DNA of 57,500 nucleotides from Rickettsia typhi (GTDB lineage Bacteria > Pseudomonadota > Alphaproteobacteria > Rickettsiales > UBA1997). Shown here piece by piece: positions 36,736 through 46,732 of this stretch. The notes below the pieces were generated by a model. It was not told where the DNA came from. It searched no databases and was given only the letters and a program-made list of their open reading frames with translations. The position numbers and the translations under genes were made by a program. Position 1 is the first letter of the stretch. Each line of letters begins with the position of its first letter. The DNA lies in the NCBI GenBank assembly GCA_945862455.1, contig CAMAXU010000007.1, forward strand, positions 1 to 57,500, given 5' to 3'.

Positions 36736-38154
36736 TTAACTATGAATTTGTCTTTTTTCAACTGCTAAAGCAGCTTCTTTTACTGCTTCGTTGTAAGTTG
36801 GATGAGCATGACAAGTTCTGGCAATATCTTCTGAAGATCCGCCAAATTCCATTGCCATAACAACTTCGTGAATTGTATTTCCGGCTTCTCGAGCAATAAT
36901 GTGAGCGCCTAAAACTCGATCAGTTTTGGCATCGGCCAAGATTTTTACAAAACCTTGATCATCGCTTGTGGCGCGAGCTCGCGAGTTTGCCATCATTGAG
37001 AATTTTCCAACTTTGTAAGCAATTCCAGCAGCTTTTAATTCTTCTTCGGTTTTTCCAACTGAAGCAATTTCTGGGTAAGTATAAATTACGTTTGGAATTA
37101 CATCATAATTTACGTGACCTTTTTGTCCCGCAATAATTTCGGCAACCGCCATTCCTTCATCTTCGGCTTTATGCGCCAACATTGGTCCGGTTGTAACATC
37201 GCCAATTACAAAAATATTTTCAACCGATGAGCGCAAATGATTATTTTCAATGAATCCGCGTGGATTTAATTTAATTCCGACATTTTCCAAACCTAAATTT
37301 TCAGTGTTCGGGCGGCGACCAATTGCAACCAAAACTACATCCGCAGTTAAAGTTTCTTTTTTACCATTATTTTCTCCTTGGGCAACTGATTCAATTTCAA
37401 CAACTGCGCCTTTTTTATCTTTTTTAACTGACACAACTTTTGAAGAAAGGCGGAATTTGAAACCTTGCTTTTCCAAGATTCTTTGGAAGTTGCGAGAAAC
37501 TTCTGCGTCCATTGTTGGCGTGATTTTATCGAGATATTCAATCACTTCAATTTCAGCGCCAAATCTGCCCCAAACTGAACCTAATTCTAAACCAATAACA
37601 CCAGCTCCAATCACGATCATTTTGCTCGGAACTTTTTCTAAATCTAGCGCGCCAGTTGAAGAAACAATTGTTTTTTCATCAATTTCAACACCCGGTAAAT
37701 TTGTAACTTCTGAACCAGTTGCGATGATGAAATTTTTAGCAGAAATTTTTTCTTTAGAACCGTCAGCTTTTGTGATTTCAATTGTGTTTTTATCTAAAAA
37801 TTTTGCCGCACCTTCAAGAGAAGTAACTTTGTTTTTCTTAAACAGACCAGCAATTCCGCCAGTAAGTCCGGAAACGATTTCATTTTTATTGGCGATTAAT
37901 TTTTTGACATCAATTTTTGGTTTAGAAATTGTAATTCCCAAATTTTCAAATTGATGATCGGCATCATGAAATTTATGCGAAACTTCCAAAAGTGCTTTTG
38001 AAGGAATGCAACCAACGTTTAAACAAGTTCCGCCAAGTGTTTTGCGTTTTTCTACACATGCAGTTTTAAGCCCTAATTGTGCGGCACGAATTGCAGCAAC
38101 ATATCCGCCCGGACCAGCTCCGATTACCACTACGTCAAAATTTTGTTCGCTCAT
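36736..38154 (-). CDS. lpdA: Dihydrolipoamide dehydrogenase (E3)
   Basis: 472 residues. FAD motif [20 protein letters not shown] is followed by the redox disulphide [11 protein letters not shown]. The NAD site is [19 protein letters not shown] and the C-terminal active-site [13 protein letters not shown] carries the catalytic histidine. It reoxidises lipoamide in the pyruvate and 2-oxoglutarate dehydrogenase complexes. The N-terminus overlaps the end of the upstream membrane-protein gene by 20 bases, so it is read from the mntA-hepT transcript unless an internal promoter exists. Confidence 0.97.
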   Translation of the reverse strand: MSEQNFDVVVIGAGPGGYVAAIRAAQLGLKTACVEKRKTLGGTCLNVGCIPSKALLEVSHKFHDADHQFENLGITISKPKIDVKKLIANKNEIVSGLTGGIAGLFKKNKVTSLEGAAKFLDKNTIEITKADGSKEKISAKNFIIATGSEVTNLPGVEIDEKTIVSSTGALDLEKVPSKMIVIGAGVIGLELGSVWGRFGAEIEVIEYLDKITPTMDAEVSRNFQRILEKQGFKFRLSSKVVSVKKDKKGAVVEIESVAQGENNGKKETLTADVVLVAIGRRPNTENLGLENVGIKLNPRGFIENNHLRSSVENIFVIGDVTTGPMLAHKAEDEGMAVAEIIAGQKGHVNYDVIPNVIYTYPEIASVGKTEEELKAAGIAYKVGKFSMMANSRARATSDDQGFVKILADAKTDRVLGAHIIAREAGNTIHEVVMAMEFGGSSEDIARTCHAHPTYNEAVKEAALAVEKRQIHS

Positions 38155-38692
38155 AAAGTTTTTGAAATTTAAGATTATTAAGAATATGAATTATTTTTTT
38201 GAACCATTCATGATCCATCGAATCACAAGAAATAAAAAATAAAAAGAGAGACCAAGCAGCAAATCCATATAAAATACCGCTAAAGGTTCTACTAAACAAA
38301 CTTTTATAAAACTCTCCATACAGATCGTCAACACGACTTCTGAAGAATTGGTTACTAATATCAAAATCACTCTTTTTTTGAGCGGCGGTATTGCATAAGG
38401 TTAGGTTTTTATATTCTGCTCTGATGGGTTTATGAAATAAAAATTCATTTAACTCGCAGTGTTTTGATGCTAATATCCAATCCTCAGAGGTTGAGTGCAT
38501 TTCAATCATCTTCTTTCCAGAGATAGAATGAGTATCAAGTTCTTTTGAATCTATAGTTATGAAATACCATTTTTCTGGATGAGTTAATTTGGTGTGTTTA
38601 ATTTGATAAAATGATGACGTAAGTAAGCAGGATAGCAGTAGAACAACAAAGAATCTGCCAGATCTTGAATGAAAAATATGCGATGCTGGCAT
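38135..38692 (-). CDS. Two-helix membrane protein linked to the HepT-MntA pair
   Basis: 185 residues. One membrane helix lies at ~13-31 ([16 protein letters not shown]) and another at ~136-155 ([19 protein letters not shown]), with a ~100-residue extracytoplasmic or cytosolic domain between. No motif is recognised. It starts 2 bases after the hepT stop and ends 20 bases inside lpdA, so it appears translationally tied to both. Whether it belongs to the toxin-antitoxin module is unknown. Confidence 0.65.
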   Translation of the reverse strand: MPASHIFHSRSGRFFVVLLLSCLLTSSFYQIKHTKLTHPEKWYFITIDSKELDTHSISGKKMIEMHSTSEDWILASKHCELNEFLFHKPIRAEYKNLTLCNTAAQKKSDFDISNQFFRSRVDDLYGEFYKSLFSRTFSGILYGFAAWSLFLFFISCDSMDHEWFKKIIHILNNLKFQKLYERTKF

Positions 38693-38694
38693 GG

Positions 38695-39045
38695 TTAATT
38701 ATTTTTCTTATTGTCTAAAAACTCGATCATTTTCGTCACGCGTTTTTTGAGTTTTGGAAGTTCTTTTTTAATCACGCTCCAGATTATTTCTGTATTAATT
38801 CCGAGATACTCATGGACTAACTTGTTTCTAAAATCTCCAATATCACGCCACGGAATATCTTGGGCACTAAGTTTCAGAGATTTTGAAAGTTTCTGCGTTG
38901 ATTCTGACATGGTTTGTAATTCGCGAATAATTCCTGATTCCACTAAATCCTGATCAATCGATTTTTTGTTTTTATAGGTAACAAATTTCTGAATTTTTAC
39001 AATAGATTGAAGTATGTGTTTAAGATAAATTAGGTCGTGATTCAT
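38695..39045 (-). CDS. hepT: HepT-like HEPN ribonuclease toxin (DUF86)
   Basis: 116 residues, an all-helical HEPN protein. The RX4HXY motif is intact: R73, H78 and Y80 in RNKLVHEY. In characterised HepT toxins, R and H form the RNase site and the tyrosine is AMPylated by MntA to neutralise it. It overlaps the mntA stop by 4 bases. The intact motif suggests an active toxin. Confidence 0.9.
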   Translation of the reverse strand: MNHDLIYLKHILQSIVKIQKFVTYKNKKSIDQDLVESGIIRELQTMSESTQKLSKSLKLSAQDIPWRDIGDFRNKLVHEYLGINTEIIWSVIKKELPKLKKRVTKMIEFLDNKKNN

Positions 39046-39344
39046 AGGTTTTTTGCGGTGGTTGTTATTTCTTCTTTTAGCAAAGGATGCAAACTTTTTT
39101 CGGTAATTACATCGACCTTACAATGTAAAAATTTTTCCATGTCTTCTTTGAAGATATTTCTTCCCCAGCTGCCTTGGCAATATTTGGTGAGGTTGGTGAC
39201 TTTGATTAGTAAATCCACATCACTTTTTTTCGTCTCTCTTCCGCGCGCAACCGAGCCGAAAACGCGGATGTTAGACACGCCGTGTTTTGCAGCTATTTCG
39301 TAAATTTTTTCGCGGTTTTTTTGCAGAAACTCGAGAGTTTTCAT
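39042..39344 (-). CDS. mntA: MntA-like minimal nucleotidyltransferase antitoxin
   Basis: 100 residues. The GS-x10-DxD active-site motif is complete: G30, S31, then D42 and D44 in VFGSVARGRETKKSDVDLL. Proteins of this type inactivate the partner HEPN toxin by transferring AMP. It is first in the minus-strand run mntA-hepT-membrane protein-lpdA. Confidence 0.9.
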   Translation of the reverse strand: MKTLEFLQKNREKIYEIAAKHGVSNIRVFGSVARGRETKKSDVDLLIKVTNLTKYCQGSWGRNIFKEDMEKFLHCKVDVITEKSLHPLLKEEITTTAKNL

Positions 39345-39416
39345 ATTTGTTAATTTTTCAGAAAAATGTTTGTTAGCTTATTCAAGTCGAAAATTTTTTT
39401 AAAACAAATAAATTTA

Positions 39417-39450
39417 TTGCGGATGCGCGGTTTTATCCCGCGCGCAGCAA
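39417..39450. other. GC-rich hairpin in the mnmA-mntA gap
   Basis: GCGCGG (39425-39430) pairs with CCGCGC (39438-39443), flanked by TTGC and GCAA that can extend the stem across a small bulge. The GC-rich block stands out from its AT-rich surroundings. The 145-base gap between mntA (upstream part) and mnmA otherwise holds only the palindromic repeat and terminator. Confidence 0.5.
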
Positions 39451-39452
39451 TT

Positions 39453-39487
39453 CAAAAAAACCTAAATTCAAACGAAGTTTGAATTTA
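39453..39487 (-). terminator. Intrinsic terminator after mnmA
   Basis: On the minus strand, an 11-bp perfect stem (39487-39477 with 39473-39463) around TTC is followed, two bases later, by seven Ts (39460-39454). It starts 3 bases after the mnmA stop. The stem is built from copy 2 of the dispersed repeat. Confidence 0.8.
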
Positions 39488-39490
39488 AAT
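39461..39490. repeat. Dispersed ~30-bp palindromic repeat, copy 2
   Basis: CCTAAATTCAAACGAAG followed by TTTGAATTTAAAT is a near-copy of 25237-25265. Here the palindrome is perfect (11 bp) and serves as the stem of the mnmA terminator. Confidence 0.75.
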
Positions 39491-40605
39491 CACTCAATTT
39501 CTCTCGTAATCCAGCCGCCACCTAAAACGCGGGAATCTTGATAAATTACGCAGGCTTGACCCGGTGTGATGGCGCGAGTTAGAGAATTCATTTCAACTTC
39601 AGCTTCGCCATTTTCACCAATTTTTATTGTCGCATTTTCTTCTTCGTGATTTGAACGCAGGCGAACTTTTACCGAAATTTTTTGTGAAATATCAATGTCG
39701 TTCGCCAGCCAATTTAAATCACGAATTTTAAATTTTCGATTTTGTAAAAATTTTTCTTCACCAACAAAAACTATGTTTTCTTTAGGCTCAATTTTCACAA
39801 CATAAAGTGGCTCAGGATAAGCAATTCCAATGCCGCGACGTTGACCCAAAGTGAAATTTATAATACCAGAATGCGTGCCTAAAACTTTTTTAGTTTCGAT
39901 GTGAACTAAATTTCCTTCTCTAAAAGCTGTCGGTCTATGACGACGAATTACCGATGCATAATCACCATTTGGCACAAAGCAAATATCTTGTGAATCAGGT
40001 TTGTTGGCAATCTCTAAACCCAGTCTTTGCGCTTGTTTGCGAGTTTCTTCTTTGGTGTTTTTGCCTAACGGAAATCTTAAAAAATCGAGTTGCTCTTCAG
40101 TTGTTGCAAATAAAAAATAACTTTGATCTTTGCTTTCATCGAAAGCTTTTAGAAGTTTTGTTTTTCCATCTTCTCCGATTTCGCGGTCGACATAATGACC
40201 AGTTGCCAAAGCATCAGCGCCAAGGTCGCGTGCCACTTTAAGTAAGTCACGAAATTTTACGGATTGATTGCATTTTACACAGGGAATTGGCGTTTCGCCT
40301 TGTAAATATGAATCAGCAAAATCATCAATTACCGATTCTTTAAACAGGTTTTGGTAATTCAAAATATAATGCGGAAAATCAAATTTTTCTGCCACTTTTT
40401 TGGCATCATAAATATCAGTTCCAGCGCAACAGGCGTTTTTCTTTTTTAGCGCGTCGCCCATATCATAAAGCTGCAAAGTAATTCCAATCACGTCATAACC
40501 TTGTTCTTTTAAAAGACAGGCAACAACAGAAGAATCAACGCCGCCCGACATAGCGACCACAATTTTTGTATCTTGATTTAGTTTATCAAAACCTAAAGAA
40601 TTCAT
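39490..40605 (-). CDS. mnmA: tRNA-specific 2-thiouridylase MnmA
   Basis: 371 residues. The PP-loop is AMSGGVDSSVVACLL (about residues 18-32). The catalytic cysteines are Cys112 (CVKCNQSVKF) and Cys209 (DSQDICFVP). It adds sulphur to U34 of Lys, Glu and Gln tRNAs. It is monocistronic on the minus strand, divergent from gltA, and ends in a palindromic terminator. Confidence 0.96.
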   Translation of the reverse strand: MNSLGFDKLNQDTKIVVAMSGGVDSSVVACLLKEQGYDVIGITLQLYDMGDALKKKNACCAGTDIYDAKKVAEKFDFPHYILNYQNLFKESVIDDFADSYLQGETPIPCVKCNQSVKFRDLLKVARDLGADALATGHYVDREIGEDGKTKLLKAFDESKDQSYFLFATTEEQLDFLRFPLGKNTKEETRKQAQRLGLEIANKPDSQDICFVPNGDYASVIRRHRPTAFREGNLVHIETKKVLGTHSGIINFTLGQRRGIGIAYPEPLYVVKIEPKENIVFVGEEKFLQNRKFKIRDLNWLANDIDISQKISVKVRLRSNHEEENATIKIGENGEAEVEMNSLTRAITPGQACVIYQDSRVLGGGWITREIE

Positions 40606-40705
40606 TATGCTAAATTTAAGATTTTAGATTTAATATTTATGTTTTAGAAAGCTTGCTTGATTGCAAAATTCTATATCAAAACTTCTTAAAACAAATAAAT
40701 CTTTT

Positions 40706-41995
40706 ATGACCGAATTCGCCAAATTAATTTTGCCAAATGGAAAAGAAATTAATTTACCAATCCGCAAAGCCACGATTGGTCAGGATGTAATTGACATTAC
40801 GCAGCTTTACAAAGAAAGCGGCATGTTTACTTATGATCCCGGTTTTTTGGCAACAGCTTCATGTGAATCTAAAATTACATTTATTGATGGCGATCAAGGT
40901 GTATTGCGCCACGCTGGCTATTCAATTGAAGAATTAGCGAAAAAAAGTGAATATCTTGAAGTTGCATATTTGTTGTTAAATAAAGAATTACCAAATGCTG
41001 CGCAATATAAAGAATTTCGAAGTGGCATCATCAGAAATATGTTGGTTCACGAGCAAATTGGTATTCTTTATCGTGGCTTTCCAAGACGTGCCCATCCAAT
41101 GGCAATCATGGTTGGTGCGGTTGCATCGCTTTCTGCTTTTTATCACGATTCAATGCATGTTCATGACACAGAAGGTCGCATGGATGTGGTTTATAAAATC
41201 ATTTCTAAAATGCCGACATTGGCTGCGATGGCTTATAAATATTCAATCGGCGAGCCATTGATTTATCCAAATAAAGAATATGGATTTGCGGAAAATCTTC
41301 TGCATATGCTTTTCGACAAGCCAAATCATCCGCATAAAGTTAGTCCGACAATTGCTAAAGCGATGGAAATGATTTTAGTTTTACATGCAGATCACGAACA
41401 AAATGCTTCAACTTCAACAGTTCGTTTAGCTGGTTCATCGGGTGCAAATCCATTTGCTTGTATTGGAGCTGGAATATCTTCACTCTGGGGTCCGGCGCAT
41501 GGCGGGGCTAATGAAGAAGTTTTGGAAATGTTGCAAGAAATTGGAACTAAAGATCACATTCCTGAATTTATTGCCCGCGCTAAAGATAAAAATGATTCGT
41601 TTCGTTTAATGGGTTTTGGTCACCGCGTTTACAAAAATTATGATCCGCGCGCCGCAGTTTTGAAAAAATCTTGCGATGAAGTTTTAGCTGAGCTTGGAAT
41701 CAAGGATGATCCTCTTTTGGGCATTGCGATGGAACTTGAAAAAATCGCCTTAAACGATGAATATTTTGTTTCACGTAAACTTTTCCCGAATGTCGATTTC
41801 TATTCCGGAATTATTTACAAAGCACTCGGAATTCCAAGCAATTTATTCACCGTAATTTTTGCGATCGCGCGTTCAGCTGGTTGGATTTCTCAATGGAAAG
41901 AAATGATTGAAGATCCAGCTTTCAAAATTGGCAGACCTCGCCAACTCTACACTGGCGAAGTTAAGCGCGATTATATTGATATTTCAAAAAGATGA
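40706..41995 (+). CDS. gltA: Citrate synthase, type II
   Basis: 429 residues from the ATG at 40706; an upstream in-frame TTG at 40661 adds an unconserved leader. Active-site histidines lie in [12 protein letters not shown] and [14 protein letters not shown], with [14 protein letters not shown] before them. It is the hexameric, NADH-sensitive class common in Proteobacteria and a standard Rickettsiales typing gene. It overlaps virB4 by ATGA. Confidence 0.96.
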   Translation: MTEFAKLILPNGKEINLPIRKATIGQDVIDITQLYKESGMFTYDPGFLATASCESKITFIDGDQGVLRHAGYSIEELAKKSEYLEVAYLLLNKELPNAAQYKEFRSGIIRNMLVHEQIGILYRGFPRRAHPMAIMVGAVASLSAFYHDSMHVHDTEGRMDVVYKIISKMPTLAAMAYKYSIGEPLIYPNKEYGFAENLLHMLFDKPNHPHKVSPTIAKAMEMILVLHADHEQNASTSTVRLAGSSGANPFACIGAGISSLWGPAHGGANEEVLEMLQEIGTKDHIPEFIARAKDKNDSFRLMGFGHRVYKNYDPRAAVLKKSCDEVLAELGIKDDPLLGIAMELEKIALNDEYFVSRKLFPNVDFYSGIIYKALGIPSNLFTVIFAIARSAGWISQWKEMIEDPAFKIGRPRQLYTGEVKRDYIDISKR

Positions 41996-44505
41996 ATATC
42001 ATTGATTTTATCTTATCAAAACTCGTAAAAAAAGCTAAAACAGATCCCAATAAATTGGTGGCAAAAAAACCTGATGAGGATTTTACTCCTTATGTTTGTC
42101 ACTTTGATCCTAATACCATTATAACCAAGAATGGCGAGCTTCTACAGATTATTCGCATCACCGGTTTTGGAAATAGTTCTGTTGCGGCGGAATTAATTTC
42201 TTTGCGTGACACGGTGCGCGATGCCATTACCGAAAATGTTTCTGACAATAAAGTTGCATTTTGGTTTAACACAATTCGTCGTAAGAAAAACATTACACCA
42301 AAAGGTGAGTTTAAGGATTTCTTTTCCAAAAAAGTAAATGATGCTTGGGTTGAATCAAATAAATGGGACGATCAATATGTGAATGAGCTTTACATTACAG
42401 TGATTGTAGAAGGTTTTGATACTTCAATTGTGAATTTGAATGCTTTCATTCGTTCATTTTCTTACTTCTCCACTAAATCATTGCATAGCAAGTTTTTACA
42501 AGAAGCGCATAAAAAATTATCTAAAATCACTGCCGATATTATTTCTAGTACTGAAGAATATGGTGCTAAACTTCTTGGTATCAACGCTTGGGATGGTATT
42601 TTATATTCCGAGCCAATGCGTTTCTTTGGAAAAATTATCAATCTTTATGAAGAGCGCTATCCGCTTTCGGCCAACGATATTTCCAATGATTTATCGAGTC
42701 ATAAAGTTGCTTTTGGCGATCGCGAGTTGGAAGTTGTTGGTTATAAAAATAAAAATTTCGCCGCAATTTTATCGCTGAAAGAATATTTCGAAGTTTCTAC
42801 AACTTCGCTCGATCGTATTTTGCAACTGCCTTTTGAATTTATTGTTACCCAATCTTTTGATTTTACTTTTTCCAAAAAAGATCTCGATCCTTACGAATAT
42901 CAAAATTACATCCTGCAAGTTAGTGGCGATGAAGATTTTAGAACTTTAAGTGGAATAGCCGATTTTATTGAAAGTAAACGCGGCTTGCCAACCGATTATG
43001 GTAAATTACAAACTACGATAATGTTCATTAGTCATCAACGCGAAGAGCTTGAAAAGGACGTTAAATCAGCTTTGGAACAGTTTAATTCGCTTGGCTTTGT
43101 AATGATTCGTGAAGATATATTTTTAGAACATTGTTTCTGGTCGCAATTGCCGGGAAATTTCCGTTATTTACGTCGTCAAAAATTAATTAATACCAGAAAA
43201 ATTGCCGGTTTTGCCGCGCTTCATAATTATCCGGCTGGATTAATCGGCGGCAATAAATGGGGACCAGCTGCAACAGTTTTTCGTACCGTTTTAAACACGC
43301 CTTATTTTTTCAATTTTCATGATGGAAATTTAGGGCATACTATAATTTTAGGGCCGCAAAGTTCGGGCAAAACGGTTTTGCTAAATTTCCTACTTTTGCA
43401 ATCACGTCGCTTTGACAATAAACTTTATTATTTCGATTTAAGCGGCACTTCCAAAATTTTTATTAAAGCTTTAGGCGGCGGCTACTACAATATGGATTCT
43501 GATGCCAAGCCAACAGAATTTTTGCGACTAAATCCACTTTCATTGCCAAAAAATAGCGAAAACCAAACATTTTTAATCGATTTTTTTAGTAGTCTAATTC
43601 CAATTGCTGGCGATCCTATTTTAGAAACTGAAGCCAAATTTATTCCGCAAATTGTTGACCGCATTCTAACTTCTAACGCCAATAATATGGCGCTTGCAAC
43701 TGAGGCTTTCAACACGCCGGAAACTCGCAAACTTTATGAAAAAATAAAAGTCTGGAGCGTCGGAAATGCTGGCTATGTTTTTGGATCTAAAGGCGAAATT
43801 AATTGGTTGGAACAAATTCTGGCATTTAATTTAACTGCAGTTTTTAACCAAAAAGAAATACTGATTCCGGTGGTGAATTATTTGCTCTATCGCATTGAAA
43901 ATTTGCTGGATGGATCGCCTGCGATCATTGTTTTAAATGAGGCTTGGAATTTATTTGATAATCCGGTTGTGGGACCAAAATTTATCGATTTCTTAAATAA
44001 AGCGACGCTGAAAAATTGTGTCGTAATTATGACTTCAGAAAATATTCAAGGAGTTGCGGAGAGTAAATATACGATGGCAATCCAAAAGCAATTGGCGACA
44101 GAAATTTTTATGCCTAATCAAAATCCGCATCAATGTTATAAAAGTGTATTTGGCCTAAATGACGAAGAGTTTGAAATTGTGCGCATGATGGAAGATGATG
44201 AGCGCCATTTCCTGTTTAAGCATGGCAGCGATTCAGTAATTGCTTCAATTGATTTAGCAAAATTTGTTGAGATTTTAAAAATTTGTTCAGCTGATGAAAC
44301 AACAATGCTTGCGGCGGAAGAGGTGATTGCCGCCAACTCAAATTCATCTAATTCTAATCCCGCTCCAACGGTTTGGTTGCCGCAGCTTTTTGAGATTTTA
44401 AGAGAGTTGGAAAAAGAAAGAATTGCCGAAGAAAAACAGCGAATCAAAGAATTTGATGCGGAAAGACGCAGATATTTGAAGCAGAAATTTGAAGATGGAC
44501 AGTAA
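41992..44505 (+). CDS. virB4: VirB4 ATPase of a type IV secretion system
   Basis: 837 residues. Walker A is GPQSSGKT (454-461) and Walker B is [13 protein letters not shown], both intact. The N-terminal CagE/VirB4 region has [11 protein letters not shown] and [14 protein letters not shown]. VirB4 is the cytoplasmic ATPase that drives pilus and channel assembly. No virB3, virB6 or virB8-11 gene is next to it; instead it is translationally coupled to gltA. It may be one of several dispersed vir loci, as is usual in Rickettsiales, or a second copy. Confidence 0.93.
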   Translation: MNIIDFILSKLVKKAKTDPNKLVAKKPDEDFTPYVCHFDPNTIITKNGELLQIIRITGFGNSSVAAELISLRDTVRDAITENVSDNKVAFWFNTIRRKKNITPKGEFKDFFSKKVNDAWVESNKWDDQYVNELYITVIVEGFDTSIVNLNAFIRSFSYFSTKSLHSKFLQEAHKKLSKITADIISSTEEYGAKLLGINAWDGILYSEPMRFFGKIINLYEERYPLSANDISNDLSSHKVAFGDRELEVVGYKNKNFAAILSLKEYFEVSTTSLDRILQLPFEFIVTQSFDFTFSKKDLDPYEYQNYILQVSGDEDFRTLSGIADFIESKRGLPTDYGKLQTTIMFISHQREELEKDVKSALEQFNSLGFVMIREDIFLEHCFWSQLPGNFRYLRRQKLINTRKIAGFAALHNYPAGLIGGNKWGPAATVFRTVLNTPYFFNFHDGNLGHTIILGPQSSGKTVLLNFLLLQSRRFDNKLYYFDLSGTSKIFIKALGGGYYNMDSDAKPTEFLRLNPLSLPKNSENQTFLIDFFSSLIPIAGDPILETEAKFIPQIVDRILTSNANNMALATEAFNTPETRKLYEKIKVWSVGNAGYVFGSKGEINWLEQILAFNLTAVFNQKEILIPVVNYLLYRIENLLDGSPAIIVLNEAWNLFDNPVVGPKFIDFLNKATLKNCVVIMTSENIQGVAESKYTMAIQKQLATEIFMPNQNPHQCYKSVFGLNDEEFEIVRMMEDDERHFLFKHGSDSVIASIDLAKFVEILKICSADETTMLAAEEVIAANSNSSNSNPAPTVWLPQLFEILRELEKERIAEEKQRIKEFDAERRRYLKQKFEDGQ

Positions 44506-44507
44506 AT

Positions 44508-44539
44508 TTAGGATTTAAAGATTTTAGGATTTAAAGATT
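44508..44539. repeat. Two tandem 16-bp units after virB4
   Basis: TTAGGATTTAAAGATT occurs twice without interruption (44508-44523 and 44524-44539), beginning 3 bases after the virB4 stop. No function is evident. Confidence 0.9.
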
Positions 44540-44573
44540 TTAATAATTTGGTATATTCATAAAAAAACTCGAT

Positions 44574-44644
44574 GTTACCCTGAGCTTGTCGAAGGGTGAT
44601 TCTAATCTCGATCCTGAATCACCCTTCGACAAGCTCAGGGTGAC
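44574..44644. repeat. Large extragenic palindrome with CCCTGAGCTTGTCGAAGGG core
   Basis: Arms 44574-44602 and 44616-44644 pair over 29 bp with a single G-U pair, around a 13-base loop. The core, ACCCTGAGCTTGTCGAAGGG and its complement, is a sequence I recall as a recurrent extragenic palindrome in many bacteria, alphaproteobacteria among them. It lies between convergent virB4 and gatB. On the minus strand a T7 run lies 6 bases beyond it, so it could also end gatB transcripts. Confidence 0.9.
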
Positions 44645-44694
44645 ACATCCATTGCGTCTTAAGGGATGATTTTCCTCTTAAAATCCCAAATAAA

Positions 44695-46152
44695 TTACTC
44701 TGCTAATTTTTTCTTCAACAGCTCATTAACCATTACTGGATTGGCTTGACCTTTTGATTCTTTCATAACTTGACCGACAAAAAATCCGAATAATTTATCT
44801 TTTCCTAAGCGATAATCAGTTACGAAATTTTCATTTTTAGCCATTACTTCATCAATAATTTTTTCAATCGCGGAAGTATCAGAAACTTGTTTAAAGCCTT
44901 TTAGTTCAACAACTTTCGCGGCGCTTTCGCCTGATTCAAACATTTCGTCCAAAACATCTTTGGCAATTTTTCCGGAAATTTCGCCGCTCTTAATTAAATC
45001 TAAGAGCTCAACTAAATTTTCGGCGCTGATTTTTAAATTTTCAAAATTAATTCCGGCTTTATTCATGCGACCAAATAGTTCAACTGTAAGCCAAGTTACA
45101 CAAATTTTGGGTTCATGTTTGGTAATTAATTTTTCAAAATAAAAAGAAATTTCGGTATCTGCGGTTAAAACTCCGGCATCATATTCTGGAATGCCAAATT
45201 CTTTGATGTAGCGTTCTTTTTTAGCACTTGGAAGTTCAGGTAAAGATTTTCTGATTTCTTCAACATATTCTTGTGTAAGCACAAGTGGCGGTAAATCAGG
45301 ATCTGGGAAATAGCGGTAATCCATAGCATCTTCTTTGCTGCGCATAGTTCTGGTATCGCCATTTATTGCATCAAAAAGGCGAGTTTCTTGATCAATCTTT
45401 CCGCCATTTTCTAAAATTTCAACTTGGCGCGCCGCTTCAAATTCAATGGCGCGCGAAATGTTGCGCATGGAATTTAAATTTTTAATTTCGCAGCGCGTTC
45501 CCAATTTTTCTTCGCCAATTTTTCTAACTGAAACATTAGCGTCGCAACGTAAATTCCCTTTTTCCATATCGCCGTCAGAAGTGCCTAAAGCGCGCAAAAT
45601 TCCGCGAATTGTTTTTACATATTCTGATGCTTCAAACGGGCTTCTCATGTCAGGCTTGGAAACAATTTCCATCAGCGCAATTCCTGAGCGGTTTAAATCA
45701 ATTAATGTTGCAGTTGGATGTTGATCGTGAATCGATTTTCCGGCATCTTGTTCGAGGTGAATTCTTTCAACGTGAATGGTTTTTTTTGAGCCATCTTCAA
45801 GAGTAATTTCAACTTCGCCTTCGCCAACAATTGGGAAAAATAATTGTGAAATTTGATAACCTTGCGGCAAGTCAGGATAGAAATAATTTTTACGATCAAA
45901 AATTGAACGCAGATTAATTTGTGCATTAATTCCAAGCCCAGTTTTTACAGCTTGGCGAACGCATTCTTCGTTTAGCGTTGGCAACATTCCCGGCATTGCT
46001 GCATCAATCAGCGAAACTTGGCTGTTTTGCGACGCACCAAATTCAGTCGCCGCGCGTGAAAATAATTTTGATTCTGATGCAACTTGCGCGTGAATTTCGC
46101 AACCAACAACAAGTTCGTAATCGTTATTTTTACCTTTGATTATGTAAGTCAT
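44695..46152 (-). CDS. gatB: Asp/Glu-tRNA amidotransferase subunit B
   Basis: 485 residues. It starts YELVVGCEIHAQVASESKLF and has YFYPDLPQGYQISQ, LEQDAGKSIHD and DYRYFPDPDLPPL, all diagnostic. GatCAB converts Glu-tRNA(Gln) or Asp-tRNA(Asn) to the amide. The C-terminal ~150 residues form the YqeY-like tRNA-binding tail. gatC and gatA are not adjacent. It follows a small membrane-protein gene by 4 bases. Confidence 0.96.
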   Translation of the reverse strand: MTYIIKGKNNDYELVVGCEIHAQVASESKLFSRAATEFGASQNSQVSLIDAAMPGMLPTLNEECVRQAVKTGLGINAQINLRSIFDRKNYFYPDLPQGYQISQLFFPIVGEGEVEITLEDGSKKTIHVERIHLEQDAGKSIHDQHPTATLIDLNRSGIALMEIVSKPDMRSPFEASEYVKTIRGILRALGTSDGDMEKGNLRCDANVSVRKIGEEKLGTRCEIKNLNSMRNISRAIEFEAARQVEILENGGKIDQETRLFDAINGDTRTMRSKEDAMDYRYFPDPDLPPLVLTQEYVEEIRKSLPELPSAKKERYIKEFGIPEYDAGVLTADTEISFYFEKLITKHEPKICVTWLTVELFGRMNKAGINFENLKISAENLVELLDLIKSGEISGKIAKDVLDEMFESGESAAKVVELKGFKQVSDTSAIEKIIDEVMAKNENFVTDYRLGKDKLFGFFVGQVMKESKGQANPVMVNELLKKKLAE

Positions 46153-46156
46153 TTAT

Positions 46157-46732
46157 TCAAATTTGTTTGAGTGTTTTTAGATATTTGGAATAAAGCGTGA
46201 TAGGAGAAAGAAATTGACTAATTTCGTCATAAGCGCCGTTATAATCAACCAGATCCGAGTTTGGTTTCTGCGAACGTTCGTGATCAAAGCACTTTCGAAC
46301 CTTTAGCGAAATTTTTTGCGCCACTTCATATGCTTTCTGCGTATAGTCTTCTAAATCTTTTGGCAATTCTAGTTTGGCTTGATTTGCAACTTGTCGTAAA
46401 ATTTCCGCTCCCTTTATGATTTCCGATATATCGGAGTAATTATTGTAAATCTTGCTAATCCCATCGATAAAATTTTCATAATTTTGACGAACTATCCGCC
46501 TCTCTTCTTCGGAAATTTTTTGTTCTGTTGCTCGTTGCTGTTCTTTTGAAATTCGATAAGCTGCGTAACCAATAAAAATCGATCCAACAGATCCAAGCGC
46601 TGCAAAGTTTTTTTCAAATTTATCGCCTAGCAAAAAGCAGACAAGCAACACCAAGGCGCAGCTCTCGAGAGGTCGTTTTTTTAATAATTTTGTAAATTCT
46701 AAGCAGAAATTATCTGATATTAGTTTTTTCAT
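46157..46732 (-). CDS. Two-helix membrane protein with helical cytosolic tail, unknown
   Basis: 191 residues. Helices at ~22-37 and ~42-60 are followed by RISKEQQRATEQKISEEERR and a charged helical tail to the C-terminus. Short two-helix proteins with this tail are often found near defence genes, but no specific family is recognised. It starts 23 bases inside the BRO-protein gene and ends 4 bases before gatB. Confidence 0.65.
   Translation of the reverse strand: MKKLISDNFCLEFTKLLKKRPLESCALVLLVCFLLGDKFEKNFAALGSVGSIFIGYAAYRISKEQQRATEQKISEEERRIVRQNYENFIDGISKIYNNYSDISEIIKGAEILRQVANQAKLELPKDLEDYTQKAYEVAQKISLKVRKCFDHERSQKPNSDLVDYNGAYDEISQFLSPITLYSKYLKTLKQI

Noticed and set aside
37250-37954. Long open frame (234 codons) on the plus strand opposite lpdA
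   Set aside because: It mirrors lpdA codon structure, has no recognisable domain, and lpdA is certain.
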